Assembly (NCBI RefSeq): GCF_000317555.1
Contig: NC_019745.1
Location: forward strand, 2,852,001 to 2,916,000
Length of the DNA stretch: 64,000 bases
Direction of reading: 5' to 3'
Source: Gloeocapsa sp. PCC 7428
GTDB lineage: Bacteria; Cyanobacteriota; Cyanobacteriia; Cyanobacteriales; Chroococcidiopsidaceae
Made by a program: the position numbers and the translations under genes
The notes under the pieces: generated by a model
Database searches by the model: none
Seen by the model: the letters and a program-made list of their open reading frames with translations, nothing else
Told to the model about the DNA's origin: nothing
In this document: positions 30,110 to 39,052 of the stretch, in pieces
How the letters are laid out: each line of letters starts with the position of its first letter
Position numbering within the stretch: the first letter of the stretch is position 1

Positions 30110-30388
30110 GGTTGTTTAAAGTTCTAAATTTTAAAGCCCTGACTGTGTTGTAGATGATTTCTAAAGGTTTTTGACAGGTTTGCAACAGGACTTTACAAAA
30201 CGAAGAGATTGGTAAGAGCTAGTGGCGATCGCGCACTGCAAAAAATGCAAAATACATAAAGTAGAGAAAATCAACGTAACTTGAAGGCTGGTAATTGCTA
30301 ATTGGGAAAAATATCTATTACCTATTATCCATTACCGAAGCAAGTTATAATTTAATACTAAAAGCTTTATTAATTCAATATGTGACTA

Positions 30389-30814
30389 ATGGAAGAATTA
30401 ATAACACTTAAACAACTTCTTCATGAGGGCAAAGTGACAGAGGCTCTGGAGTTGGTTGAAGAACTAGAAGAAATGAGTAAATCGGATAAACTGAATAAAA
30501 TTTTTAGTTATGGAATTATATTATTATTACATTTAATCAAACAATCAGCTGAAAACCGTAGTACCCGCTCATGGGAACTTTCAATTCGTAATGCTGTTAA
30601 GCAGATTCAACGTACTAATCAGCGACACAAAGCGAAAGGAACTTACCTTACTGAAGACGAATTAATTGAAACATTGCAGGATGCTTATGGGTTAGCATTA
30701 GAAAAAGCTGCAATTGAAGCATTTGAAGGCATATATGAAAAGGAGGAACTCGACAAAATGGTTAATCGAGAACAAATAATAACAATGGCAATGAATCTAC
30801 TAAAACAAGAGTAA
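30389..30814 (+). CDS. DUF29-like protein
   Basis: A 141-residue, strongly charged helical protein. The N-terminal half (EALELVEELEEMSKSDKLNKIFSYGIILLLHLIKQ) matches the DUF29 pattern of an acidic helix followed by a leucine-rich LLLHLIK helix. The second half (RSWELSIRNAVKQI and YGLALEKAAIEA) also fits. DUF29 proteins are very numerous in cyanobacteria and have no known function. The stop abuts the convergent metallophosphoesterase stop directly. Confidence 0.75.
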   Translation: MEELITLKQLLHEGKVTEALELVEELEEMSKSDKLNKIFSYGIILLLHLIKQSAENRSTRSWELSIRNAVKQIQRTNQRHKAKGTYLTEDELIETLQDAYGLALEKAAIEAFEGIYEKEELDKMVNREQIITMAMNLLKQE

Positions 30815-32563
30815 TTATTTCAACTGAAACTCATCAAATTTCACAACTTTTGAATCTGGTTCTCGCGTATCAAACGCATAGCTAGTAATCAAACCACTTG
30901 CTGTATCGAAAATACTAAAAACTGTAATATCATTACTGGCAATGTAAGGAGTGGGTTTACCATTTTCATTCGAGAAAGGTGCAATTGTTGGCATGACTGG
31001 TTCTCGCCCGTTAGGATCTCCGATCGCTGCATAGTGTTCTTGATAACCCTCAGGGATAGGGCGTTTGTTTTCGCCGACGTGTGCGCCGTAGGAATTACCC
31101 ACATTTGAAGTTTCTAAATAGTGCGTTCCATGAGGACTCACAAAACGATTCCAGAGATGTGAATGACCATAAAATACAAGTTGTACGTTTGCTGCTTCTA
31201 GTAAAGGAACAACATCGCGGATGAGATAATCGGCATCTTGGGGATATTCGTAGCGTATAGCTTTAATCGTGCCATCGTCGTGGCGTTCAATACTTTGCAC
31301 CGGATCGGTGTAAGCAGGAACAATGTTTCCTCCCAGCGAATGGGGTGGATGATGCAACATCACAATTTTGAATTTTGCTTGTTGAAACGCTGGGCTACAA
31401 AGTTCTTGCTGTAACCAGATATATTGAGGGCTACCAGGCGCGATCGCTTCAAAAATATGCTGTCCGTAACCCCAATTTTCAGGTTGATTTAAATCGGCTT
31501 CGCGTTCGCGATATTTACCCTTAAACTTGCCATTAAGATGAGGATAGCGCCAAGTATTCGTGGCATAGAGTACGACTAAGCGAACGTCACCAAAGCTAAG
31601 CGCGTAGTAGGTTTTTCCGCCCGATTCACTTTTGGGTAAAGTAAAAATCTCTTCGTAGGTGTCGGTATTAAACGAATGATCTTTGAGTGTGCGATCGCTT
31701 GCATCTTTTAGTCTTGCTTTGGCGATCGCGCGGGGAACCGCATCATCAAATTCAGCATCTAAGCTATCGCTGTACGCATAGCGCCCCATCACCTCATGAT
31801 TACCAATCGTAGAAAATAGCGGCGCGTGTTGAATGATTTCTCCGCCTGTGTAAGTCGCCTTAGTACCATTTTTGGTTAAATCGTAACTTCCACGACCTTG
31901 GAGACAAGGAAAAAAAGCACAACCTCGACTATCATCAAACCATTCAGAAGCGCGATCGGGGACATTCACCATATCGCCCCCAAAAAACACTGCGTCTACT
32001 CGCCCTACGGTTTCTACGACTTTCTGCAAATTCGCCGCCGTCATTGGTTTGAGTTGGTGATCTGAAGTTAAAAGAATTTTGAGTGGTGTTCCTGGCTGGG
32101 GTTTGGGTGCGAGAGTAAATTCGCGACTTGTAACGGTTTTTCCATCCTCTGTTGTACTCGTAACGTGATAAGGAAGGCGATCGCCAGAAGTTAAATCGCG
32201 AACAGTCGCTTCATGTCGCCAGATGTCGCGTGGTGTTGGCTGTTGATAGTGATTTTTAGCGTGAGAATCTTGATCTTCGCGCGTGCGGCTGAGTTTTGTT
32301 GTTGTTGCGATCGCACTTTGTTCTAAATTTTTGCCATACAAGACGTTGTGTTCAGTTCCCGCAAATTCGGTAAACCAAACAACATTCACCGTCGTTTCGG
32401 TTGGTAATTGCAAAAAGGGATCGCTTAATAGTTGTGGCGCAGAATTCATAATTGGTTGTTCAGATGAGCGCACCTCTAATAGATTAGAGCAGATCAGCAC
32501 AAGCAGCGCAGCCAGAATAACATTGCGACCCAGATGCTGTAAGTAACGTTTGGATCTGAACAT
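30815..32563 (-). CDS. Exported purple-acid-phosphatase-like metallophosphoesterase
   Basis: A 582-residue protein with an N-terminal hydrophobic export or anchor segment (about 13-25). A fibronectin-III-like domain (about 45-150) precedes the calcineurin-like phosphoesterase core. Metal-site motifs are visible in order: FFGGDMVN, TIGNHEVMGRYA, MLHHPPHS and FYGHSHLW. This arrangement is that of purple acid phosphatases, which release phosphate from organic esters outside the cytoplasm. The first GD-type motif (LLTSDHQ) is unusual in having Ser before Asp. No pho-box was identified. Confidence 0.85.
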   Translation of the reverse strand: MFRSKRYLQHLGRNVILAALLVLICSNLLEVRSSEQPIMNSAPQLLSDPFLQLPTETTVNVVWFTEFAGTEHNVLYGKNLEQSAIATTTKLSRTREDQDSHAKNHYQQPTPRDIWRHEATVRDLTSGDRLPYHVTSTTEDGKTVTSREFTLAPKPQPGTPLKILLTSDHQLKPMTAANLQKVVETVGRVDAVFFGGDMVNVPDRASEWFDDSRGCAFFPCLQGRGSYDLTKNGTKATYTGGEIIQHAPLFSTIGNHEVMGRYAYSDSLDAEFDDAVPRAIAKARLKDASDRTLKDHSFNTDTYEEIFTLPKSESGGKTYYALSFGDVRLVVLYATNTWRYPHLNGKFKGKYREREADLNQPENWGYGQHIFEAIAPGSPQYIWLQQELCSPAFQQAKFKIVMLHHPPHSLGGNIVPAYTDPVQSIERHDDGTIKAIRYEYPQDADYLIRDVVPLLEAANVQLVFYGHSHLWNRFVSPHGTHYLETSNVGNSYGAHVGENKRPIPEGYQEHYAAIGDPNGREPVMPTIAPFSNENGKPTPYIASNDITVFSIFDTASGLITSYAFDTREPDSKVVKFDEFQLK

Positions 32564-32696
32564 CGTTTAGTCTGCTCTATTTCAATAATTAAAACAATCT
32601 GAGAGTTAGATCGGTTTTCTCTCTATAATTTTCCCACCCGCCGTAGTAACGCTAGAGACACAATTATAAATAGAGTTATAGTTTGTGAGGTAAGCT

Positions 32697-32882
32697 ATGT
32701 TTCCTTTCTGGGGTAGTAGCTGCTACGGTAGCGAACCTATGTCGCGCAAGACCTTTTTAGAGCGTAGGCTGCGGTTTCTTCAGTGGATGCGAGATGACTT
32801 AGAAACCAAATTAGCTGGTATCAATGCGGCGATTGGTAAAGTAGAACAGCAATTAGGTGAAGATGAAACAGCCCAAGTTTGA
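32697..32882 (+). CDS. Small conserved-looking protein with C-terminal coiled coil
   Basis: 61 residues from ATG 32697, or 47 from the ATG at 32739 (MSRKTFLERRLRFLQWM). The C-terminal part (MRDDLETKLAGINAAIGKVEQQL) is an amphipathic helix likely to form a coiled coil. No function is recognised. A good upstream GTGAGG lies just before 32697. Confidence 0.5.
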   Translation: MFPFWGSSCYGSEPMSRKTFLERRLRFLQWMRDDLETKLAGINAAIGKVEQQLGEDETAQV

Positions 32883-32955
32883 AGTTAAAGCTTGAGGATG
32901 TCGCTGCACTGAGTTTTAGCTGTACTCAACTTATCAGGTGAATATCATTCCTGTC

Positions 32956-32979
32956 CCAGTGAAGTAACTGGGACTTTTT
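32956..32979 (+). terminator. Probable terminator after the small coiled-coil gene
   Basis: CCCAGT and ACTGGG form a short stem around gaagta, and the second arm is followed by a T-run (acttttttat). This has the form of a rho-independent terminator for rightward transcription. Confidence 0.6.
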
Positions 32980-33035
32980 TATATGCTCATTTGAGCGCAG
33001 GAAACCCGAAGCGGTATTGATATAGCCCTGGTCAA

Positions 33036-33205
33036 TAGACTTCCTGCGTGAAGAGAATCGCGAATAAATTCGCCAGCTGAATAAAAAAAAAGTCCACCTC
33101 GGTGGAATTAGCTATAAAAATCTTGTTTTAGTGTCCGAAGGGACACTTTGCTTAGATAGCCCTGACTTTAGTCGGAGGGCATCTGTGATTCATGCAGGAG
33201 GTCTA
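33036..33205. mobile_element. MITE-like element, copy A (complete)
   Basis: A 170-bp element bounded by 17-bp imperfect terminal inverted repeats: TAGACTTCCTGCGTGAA (33036-33052) and TTCATGCAGGAGGTCTA (33189-33205), matching at 15 of 17 positions when inverted. Inside are three small hairpins: TCCACCTCGGTGGA, GTGTCCGAAGGGACAC and a CCTGACTTTAGTCGGAGGG stem. It encodes no protein. Related copies lie at 55312-55500 and, inverted, at 55659-55909. Confidence 0.75.
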
Positions 33206-33308
33206 ATAGAGTTGGGACAATATAGATGCTCATAATGATTTCCCTAACTAGATTTTAGCCCTGACCTCCGACCTCCGACCTCTGACCCTACTGAAGACAA
33301 TGCTTGCT

Positions 33309-34085
33309 TCAATGCTGATGCTGATAGCGGCTGAAACTTGGACCATACGTCGCGAGTAAGTTTTCTGGAGAAAGTGCGACTTCTGGAGTTCCGGTGCAAA
33401 CAAGCGTTTGATTAAGGCAAATAACGCGATCGCAGTGCCGACTTACCATATCAATATCATGGGAAACTTGCAGTACTGTCCAGCCTTCTTCTTGCTGAAG
33501 TTCGTGGAGTAAATTGTAAAAATCTGCTGCACCTTGCATATCCACACCCGCAAACGCTTCATCTAAAACGAGTAGTTTTCGGGGTATGACCAAGCAATAA
33601 GCGAGTAACACCCGCTTCAACTCTCCCCCACTCAGCGTCCCAATCGCTTGATTGCGTAAATGATAAACTCCAACGCGCCGCAAGGCTTGGGCGATCGCAG
33701 CTTTTTTTTCTGATTTTTCAGCATTCCACCAAAAAGGACTTTTCCCCTTTTTTACCCAACCTAGCCCAACTAATTCACTCACCGATAGCGGAAAACTGCG
33801 GTCAAAGATAAAGTTTTGTGGTACATATCCTAGTAAGTGGCGTAAGTGTCCGAGGCGTTCGAGGGGACGATCGAAAATTTCTACCTTACCAGTGGAGTGA
33901 GGAATTAAATTTAAAATAGCTTGTACTAAAGTACTTTTCCCCGCCCCGTTAGGACCAACAATCGCCGTATTTGTCCCTGGTGATAATTCAAAAGAGACAT
34001 CACGCACCGCACAATAGTTGTGCTGGTAAACAGTCAGGTTTTCGACTTTTAAAATTGGATGTAAATTATTAATACGCGATGTCAT
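33309..34085 (-). CDS. znuC: Zinc ABC transporter ATP-binding protein
   Basis: A 258-residue ABC ATPase with Walker A GPNGAGKST, Q-loop LLGYVPQNFIF, signature LSGGELKRVLLA, Walker B LLVLDEAFAGVD and switch His in QVSHDID. The RSFPLSVSELVGLGW segment is typical of the metal (Zn/Mn) family. It follows znuA by six bases and is certainly in the same operon. The expected membrane permease ZnuB does not follow in this window. Confidence 0.9.
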   Translation of the reverse strand: MTSRINNLHPILKVENLTVYQHNYCAVRDVSFELSPGTNTAIVGPNGAGKSTLVQAILNLIPHSTGKVEIFDRPLERLGHLRHLLGYVPQNFIFDRSFPLSVSELVGLGWVKKGKSPFWWNAEKSEKKAAIAQALRRVGVYHLRNQAIGTLSGGELKRVLLAYCLVIPRKLLVLDEAFAGVDMQGAADFYNLLHELQQEEGWTVLQVSHDIDMVSRHCDRVICLNQTLVCTGTPEVALSPENLLATYGPSFSRYQHQH

Positions 34086-34091
34086 CCTAGT

Positions 34092-35096
34092 TTACTGACA
34101 AGCCGCTTCGATGTTTTGTAGATTTTCGCTCATCGCGGTAAAGTAATGTTGCGGATCGGTTGGTCCCGCTTCTAAAGGATCAATTGATTGCACTGTTAGA
34201 TTCAAATCTTGAGATAAACTTTGTAGCAATCGATTATCGACTCCAGGTTCCGCAAAGATTGCTTGTGCACTATACTTTTTGACTGCATTAACTGCTTGTT
34301 GAATATCTCCTGGCGACGGTTGATCCTCAGGAATTTCAACAACAGCAACTTGCTTGAGTTGATAGCGATTCGCTAAATACGGATACGCATCATGGAACGT
34401 AATAAAAGTACAATTAGGATACTGTTGAAGACGTTGTTGAAACTGATTGTGGATTTGGTCTAGCTGTTGGATATAAGCAGCTGCATTCGCTTGGTAGACA
34501 TCTTTATTCGCCGGATCAGCCGCAATCAAACCATCACGAATATTCTCGACTTGCTGTCTTGCTAATACAGGATCGAGCCAAACGTGCGGATTACCATCTG
34601 CGTGATCGTGACTGTGACTATGGCTATGTCCATGATCGTGGTCGTGATCTGCGGCTTTTTCAACGGGCGAAATTTCTCCTAGAGTTTGAATTCCAGTCGA
34701 AGCATCGATTTGCTGTAAGTTTGGATTGCCAGCGTTTTTAATTGTACCTTCTAAGAAATCTTCCATTCCTAAGCCATTTTTCACTAACACATCCGCTGTT
34801 GCGATCGCTTGTACATTAGCGGGTGTTGCTTGATAATCATGGACTTCGCTACCTGGCGGTACTAAAATTTCTACTTGCGCCCGATCTCCTGCAACTGCCC
34901 TCGTAAACCAATACATCGGCAAAAATGTTGCGACAACGCGAATTTGTTCGGACTGCGGCGCGGGAGATTCTTGGGTTTGTTGTGCTTGCGTTTCTTGTGT
35001 CGCTTGATTACAACCTGAAGCTATTGATAATAGTAAAAGTGCAACCAGCGACAAGACATTACGCTTGTGACGATGTTGTAGCTTCTGGCGAATCAC
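34092..35096 (-). CDS. znuA: Zinc-binding lipoprotein of the ABC transporter
   Basis: 334-residue cluster-9 solute-binding protein. The signal ends in a lipobox (IASGC, Cys29). Metal ligands are expected at His86 (SEVHDYQ), His171 (NPHVWLDP), the later His in TFHDAYPYLA and Asp or Glu near AEPGVD. A His/Asp-rich loop at about 150-166 (HDHDHGHSHSHSHDH) is characteristic of zinc-specific ZnuA proteins. It is the first gene of the operon with znuC and is divergent from the SLH porin across a 180-bp region with a likely Zur box. Confidence 0.93.
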   Translation of the reverse strand: MIRQKLQHRHKRNVLSLVALLLLSIASGCNQATQETQAQQTQESPAPQSEQIRVVATFLPMYWFTRAVAGDRAQVEILVPPGSEVHDYQATPANVQAIATADVLVKNGLGMEDFLEGTIKNAGNPNLQQIDASTGIQTLGEISPVEKAADHDHDHGHSHSHSHDHADGNPHVWLDPVLARQQVENIRDGLIAADPANKDVYQANAAAYIQQLDQIHNQFQQRLQQYPNCTFITFHDAYPYLANRYQLKQVAVVEIPEDQPSPGDIQQAVNAVKKYSAQAIFAEPGVDNRLLQSLSQDLNLTVQSIDPLEAGPTDPQHYFTAMSENLQNIEAACQ

Positions 35097-35145
35097 AATC
35101 TCTCCTAATTTTTTTGCTAAAGGTTATAGCTGCTACTTGTGAATA

Positions 35146-35160
35146 TGGGTATTATTATCA
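35146..35160. promoter_or_regulatory. Putative Zur box
   Basis: TGGGTAT-T-ATTATCA resembles the 7-1-7 palindrome TGATAAT-N-ATTATCA bound by the zinc repressor Zur in cyanobacteria; one half-site is perfect and the other matches 4 of 7. It lies between the divergent znuA and porin genes, about 50 bp upstream of the znuA ATG. Confidence 0.5.
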
Positions 35161-35168
35161 CAATAATG

Positions 35169-35185
35169 AGAATGAATCTTATTCT
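35169..35185. promoter_or_regulatory. Second Fur-family-like palindrome
   Basis: AGAATGAATCTTATTCT is an imperfect AT-rich palindrome (12 of 17 self-complementary positions with perfect outer arms AGAAT/ATTCT), nine bases from the putative Zur box. A second Zur or Fur site is possible. Confidence 0.35.
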
Positions 35186-35291
35186 AACAAAAATCAAGCA
35201 GTGTTTTCGCTTTTTATTCTTTAGAAAAGTAATTGTCATCTGACATCAGATCGAGGAAACTTGTATTTTAATTGGTGTGAGGAAAAACAAA

Positions 35292-36968
35292 ATGCAGCAC
35301 AAATCGAAGCGCTTACTTCTTAATTCTGCTGTTTCGGGAGTGATGCTAGCGGCGAGTACGACAGCGATCGCCCTTGTCAGCAATTCGGCATTAGCGCAAG
35401 AAGTTTCAACCGAATTCAACTCGAATGCACTTTCACAGGTAACATCAGTTTCACAGTTGTCTGATGTCCAACCGACAGACTGGGCATTTCAAGCACTACA
35501 ATCGTTAGTCGAACGTTATGGCTGTATCGCGGGTTATCCTGATGGTACGTATCGCGGTAATCGCGCGTTGACAAGATACGAATTTGCCGCAGGTTTAAAT
35601 GCTTGTCTCGATCGAGTCAACGAGTTAATTGCGACAGCCACAGCCAATCAGGTAACGCGAGAAGACTTAGCAACCCTCCAAAGACTACAAGAGGAATTTG
35701 CCGCTGAAGTAGCAACGCTGCGCGGTCGAACGGATGCTTTAGAAGCCACTGTCGCTGAACTAGAAGCCAATCAATTCTCAACAACAACACAACTCACGGG
35801 TGAAGTCGTTGTCGGCGCAGCCGGAATTATTTCTGGACAAGACGCCGAGGGTAACGATCTTGATGAGTCAGTCATCCTCGGACAGCGAACGCGGTTGGAA
35901 TTTAATACGAGTTTTACCGGTAACGATCAACTTTATACACTCATTTCAACAGGCAATTTCCCAGGCTTTTCGGATGTGACGGGAATAACCGAAGGAGAAC
36001 TCGGTTTTACGCAAGATGAAGCGAATGACGTGGGGTTAGAATCGCTTTTGTATAGCTTTCCTCTAGGCGAAACAACAGAAGTTGTTCTAGGCTTTAGTGG
36101 TGGTGCTTTCTATGACTATACAGACACGTTAACCGTGATGGATGGTGATGGTGGTTCTGGGGCGCTATCTGCGTTTGGTACTCGTAACCCAATATATAAC
36201 CTTGGTGACGGCGCAGGCGTAGGAATTCGCCAACAACTCGGCAATAGCTTGGAACTGAGTTTAGGATATTTAGCTACCGATGCGAGTAGCCCACTTGATG
36301 GTAGCGGTTTATTTAATGGACCTTATGCAGGTATCGCCCAGTTAGTCTTAAAACCAAGCGATCGCTTTAATATAGGTTTAACCTACATCAACTCCTACAA
36401 AGCTAGCGATACGGGTGCTGGTAGTAGCCGCGCTTCGTTTGCGCGCTTCGATGACGCGTTCTTCGAGAATTTGAATTTAGAACCCGTCGAGGTTCCCACT
36501 GTCAGTAACTCCTACGGCGTACAGCTTTCATGGCAAATTAGTAATAACTTTGTTCTCGGTGGCTGGGCGGGTTACACCAATACACGCTTACTTTCCACGT
36601 TAGGCGGACTCCTCGAACGAGGCGACAGCGACATTTTTAACTACGCAGTTACCCTCGCTTTCCCTGACTTGGGACGCGAAGGCAACTTACTCGGTATCAT
36701 CGTCGGTATGGAACCGAGGTTAACTAGCACTGGTGTTGCGCTAAACCCAGTTGCAGCGGCGGAACTGATCGCGGCTAATCCTGATTTAGTCCTTCCAGAC
36801 TTGGGCGAAGACGAAGATATGTCGTTGCACATCGAAGCCTTTTATCAACTACAACTCACTGACAATTTTGCGATTACGCCTGGCGTGATTTGGATTACAG
36901 CACCTGATTTTAATGATGCCAATCAGGATGTCGTGATCGGTGCGATCCGCACGACGTTCTCGTTCTAA
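35292..36968 (+). CDS. SLH-domain outer-membrane porin (OprB family)
   Basis: The frame opens at GTG 35277, but GAGG at 35279-35282 is correctly spaced for the ATG at 35292 (MQHKSKRLLL), which is taken as the start. A signal peptide ends near ALAQE. An SLH domain (VQPTDWAFQALQSLVERYGCIAG) and a coiled coil (about 110-165) anchor the protein to peptidoglycan, and the rest is a beta barrel ending IGAIRTTFSF. Such porins are the main cyanobacterial outer-membrane channels and several are metal-related. Divergence from znuA suggests a zinc role, which is inference. Confidence 0.88.
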   Translation: MQHKSKRLLLNSAVSGVMLAASTTAIALVSNSALAQEVSTEFNSNALSQVTSVSQLSDVQPTDWAFQALQSLVERYGCIAGYPDGTYRGNRALTRYEFAAGLNACLDRVNELIATATANQVTREDLATLQRLQEEFAAEVATLRGRTDALEATVAELEANQFSTTTQLTGEVVVGAAGIISGQDAEGNDLDESVILGQRTRLEFNTSFTGNDQLYTLISTGNFPGFSDVTGITEGELGFTQDEANDVGLESLLYSFPLGETTEVVLGFSGGAFYDYTDTLTVMDGDGGSGALSAFGTRNPIYNLGDGAGVGIRQQLGNSLELSLGYLATDASSPLDGSGLFNGPYAGIAQLVLKPSDRFNIGLTYINSYKASDTGAGSSRASFARFDDAFFENLNLEPVEVPTVSNSYGVQLSWQISNNFVLGGWAGYTNTRLLSTLGGLLERGDSDIFNYAVTLAFPDLGREGNLLGIIVGMEPRLTSTGVALNPVAAAELIAANPDLVLPDLGEDEDMSLHIEAFYQLQLTDNFAITPGVIWITAPDFNDANQDVVIGAIRTTFSF

Positions 36969-36988
36969 ATTTATCTAGAATACAAAAC

Positions 36989-37010
36989 GACCAGCCTACC
37001 ACAGCTGGTC
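36989..37010 (+). terminator. Hairpin after the porin gene
   Basis: GACCAGC (36989-36995) pairs perfectly with GCTGGTC (37004-37010) over an 8-base loop, 20 bp after the stop, and is followed by an A/T-rich tail. Confidence 0.65.
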
Positions 37011-37297
37011 TAAACAATTTATATGCGTTGTTTCTCAATTCGAGGAAACCCAAACTACGCGTTCCCAAAGCAATAGCGGGTTAAAAGCTTGATAATTCCT
37101 CGTCTTCTATCAAGACATTGTAACAGGAAACACAGACTTTTTTATCAAAATTTACAGTCTCTTGACATAACTCTTCCAAGCGATAGATGCTACATTATGC
37201 ATAATTAAGCAGTCGTGAAGTTTAGATTAAGAAAGGGAGCAACGATAAAGAGTCGGGGATCAAGGATTATTAGCAGGGAAGCAGGGGAGAAGTTTTT
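37011..37297. other. Intergenic region, no gene seen
   Basis: About 290 bp between the porin terminator and the stop of the NFACT gene. It holds short low-complexity sequence and no recognised RNA or repeat. Confidence 0.5.
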
Positions 37298-39052
37298 CTA
37301 CCCACTCACCCCTCGCCCCTCATTGAGATAAGCTTCGGCTTGTTGCGGTTGTCCCCACAAAATGCGTTCGTTTTTGTAGAGTGCAATTCCTGGTTTTGCG
37401 CCTTTAGGCTTATAGACATATTTCGGTTCAGTGTAAACAACTGGAACTTGGTCACTTTGACGCGAACGGCTGTAGTAAGCAGCAAAATTTGCCGTAAACT
37501 GTAAATCAACGGTTTCTGGTACTGCGCCAGGATCGAGCCGGAGTAAAACGTGGCTACCAGGAATTTCTTGCGCGTGAAACCACAAATCATAATCTCCCGC
37601 AAGGCGAAAAGTCAAATAGTCGTTTTGCTGATTGTTACGACCAACGAGCAATTCAAAACCACTCGGAGTACGATAGCGATGAAAGTTAGTGCTAGCGCTA
37701 TTCGTGTCACTACGACGCGTGTATTCGGAATCTTCGAGATAGCGTTGTTGAATTAATTCCTCGCGAATTTCTTTGAGGGCTTCGAGGTCCGCATCCGTGT
37801 GATACTTTTCGATTTGGGCGATCGCTGCTTCGACTTGCTGCAAATACCCGATTTCTGCATTAACTTCTGCTAGCAAGGGTTCCACCGCACCGCGCGCGCG
37901 TTTAAGTTTACCACTACGCTTGTAGAGGTTTTGGGCGTTTTGCACCGCATTTTTTTCGGGTTCTAAAGCAATTGTGACGGGTGCGCCTGTCTCAAAATCC
38001 GCGAGGGTAATCTTTGTCATCCCTGGTTCCCAAGCTTGTAGATGCGCCATTAATAAGTCAGCTTGTTGTTTGTACTCGTCGGCGCGATCTGATTGTTGCA
38101 GGCGATCGCTAAAGTTATTCGCTTTCGTTTGCAACTTCTCCAACAGATTTTTCAATTTCTGACTTAGCTGCTGGCGTAACTGCTGAAATTCTTGCTGATT
38201 GAGAACGGCGGTGTAGTACTGATTAAGTAAGTCTTGCAGGTTTTTGACAGGCTGAATCATCTCCCAGCCGAGGACAGTATATCCTTTCGCTGTCCAACCT
38301 GGTTGAAAGTGCGATTTCTCTAACGCTTGCAGCCATTCTTGCCAACGTTGAAATAATTTTTCCCAATCGGAGGGCGTTAATGTCGCAGTTGATTGTTCAG
38401 GATCGAGATTTGCCACGCGTACCATTGATTCAACTAACGCTGGACTCGTTCCACGATAAGTTTTAATTAAGCAGCGTTTTAAAGCACCAGGAACTAAACT
38501 AACTTTCGCTTGCCAACGTTGCTGTGATTCTTGCAAGCTAGGAGCATCGTTAGTCAGACGCGGTGGAGATTCGTAAGGTTGTCCAGTTTGTACAGGGCGG
38601 ATGCTCGATTGTTGCGGGCTAACTTGCTGCGCCGCAGTGATAATCTCTTGATTAGCAGCGGTGAGAATGACATTACTGTGTTTCCCCATAATTTCCACGT
38701 AAAGGTGAAATAAGGGGTTTTCGCCAGGACGACGGGCAAATTGCAAATCAAGGACACGTTCCCAAGGCGCGATCGCCTCAATACTGATTAAAGCTAGACC
38801 GCTGAGTTGATGTAAGATTTGTTGGCTAAAGGCAAACGTATCCGGCTTGCGTGGTGGTGGATCGCCGATACAAATGCGCGCCGCTTGCGGATGCCATGAA
38901 ATATCTAGCCAGCCTCGCTGTTTGAGCGTACGTAATCCTAGCACGATCCAAAAGCGATCGCGTTGATAAACCTGTTCCACCCGCGCCGGTAGCCAATTCG
39001 CGCAGATGTCGCTGGAAGCAGCCGTTAGTGTTGTAAAGTCAACAGATTGCAA
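37298..39052 (-). CDS. NFACT-family ribosome quality control protein (RqcH/Rqc2-like)
   Basis: 584 residues. The N-terminal NFACT domain, a helix-hairpin-helix region, a long coiled coil (about 270-430, Gln/Leu/Lys rich) and the C-terminal NFACT-R domain (PSGFELLVGRNNQQNDYLTF, then DLWFHAQEIPGSHVLLRL) are all visible. In bacteria RqcH binds obstructed 50S subunits and recruits Ala-tRNA to add alanine tails. The segment PWERVLDLQF aligns with the functional Asp-Arg pair of RqcH, but here reads Glu-Arg. It may therefore be a variant. Confidence 0.85.
   Translation of the reverse strand: MQSVDFTTLTAASSDICANWLPARVEQVYQRDRFWIVLGLRTLKQRGWLDISWHPQAARICIGDPPPRKPDTFAFSQQILHQLSGLALISIEAIAPWERVLDLQFARRPGENPLFHLYVEIMGKHSNVILTAANQEIITAAQQVSPQQSSIRPVQTGQPYESPPRLTNDAPSLQESQQRWQAKVSLVPGALKRCLIKTYRGTSPALVESMVRVANLDPEQSTATLTPSDWEKLFQRWQEWLQALEKSHFQPGWTAKGYTVLGWEMIQPVKNLQDLLNQYYTAVLNQQEFQQLRQQLSQKLKNLLEKLQTKANNFSDRLQQSDRADEYKQQADLLMAHLQAWEPGMTKITLADFETGAPVTIALEPEKNAVQNAQNLYKRSGKLKRARGAVEPLLAEVNAEIGYLQQVEAAIAQIEKYHTDADLEALKEIREELIQQRYLEDSEYTRRSDTNSASTNFHRYRTPSGFELLVGRNNQQNDYLTFRLAGDYDLWFHAQEIPGSHVLLRLDPGAVPETVDLQFTANFAAYYSRSRQSDQVPVVYTEPKYVYKPKGAKPGIALYKNERILWGQPQQAEAYLNEGRGVSG

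Larger units (their letters stand above)
32883..33308. other. Intergenic region downstream of znuC containing a MITE-like element
   Basis: No gene is supported. It contains a probable hairpin (about 32950-32975, cccagtgaagtaactggg followed by a T-rich run), MITE copy A (33036-33205) and a short repeat GACCTCCGACCTCCGACCTC near 33265-33290. A zinc permease gene would be expected beside znuC, but none is present here. Confidence 0.7.
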
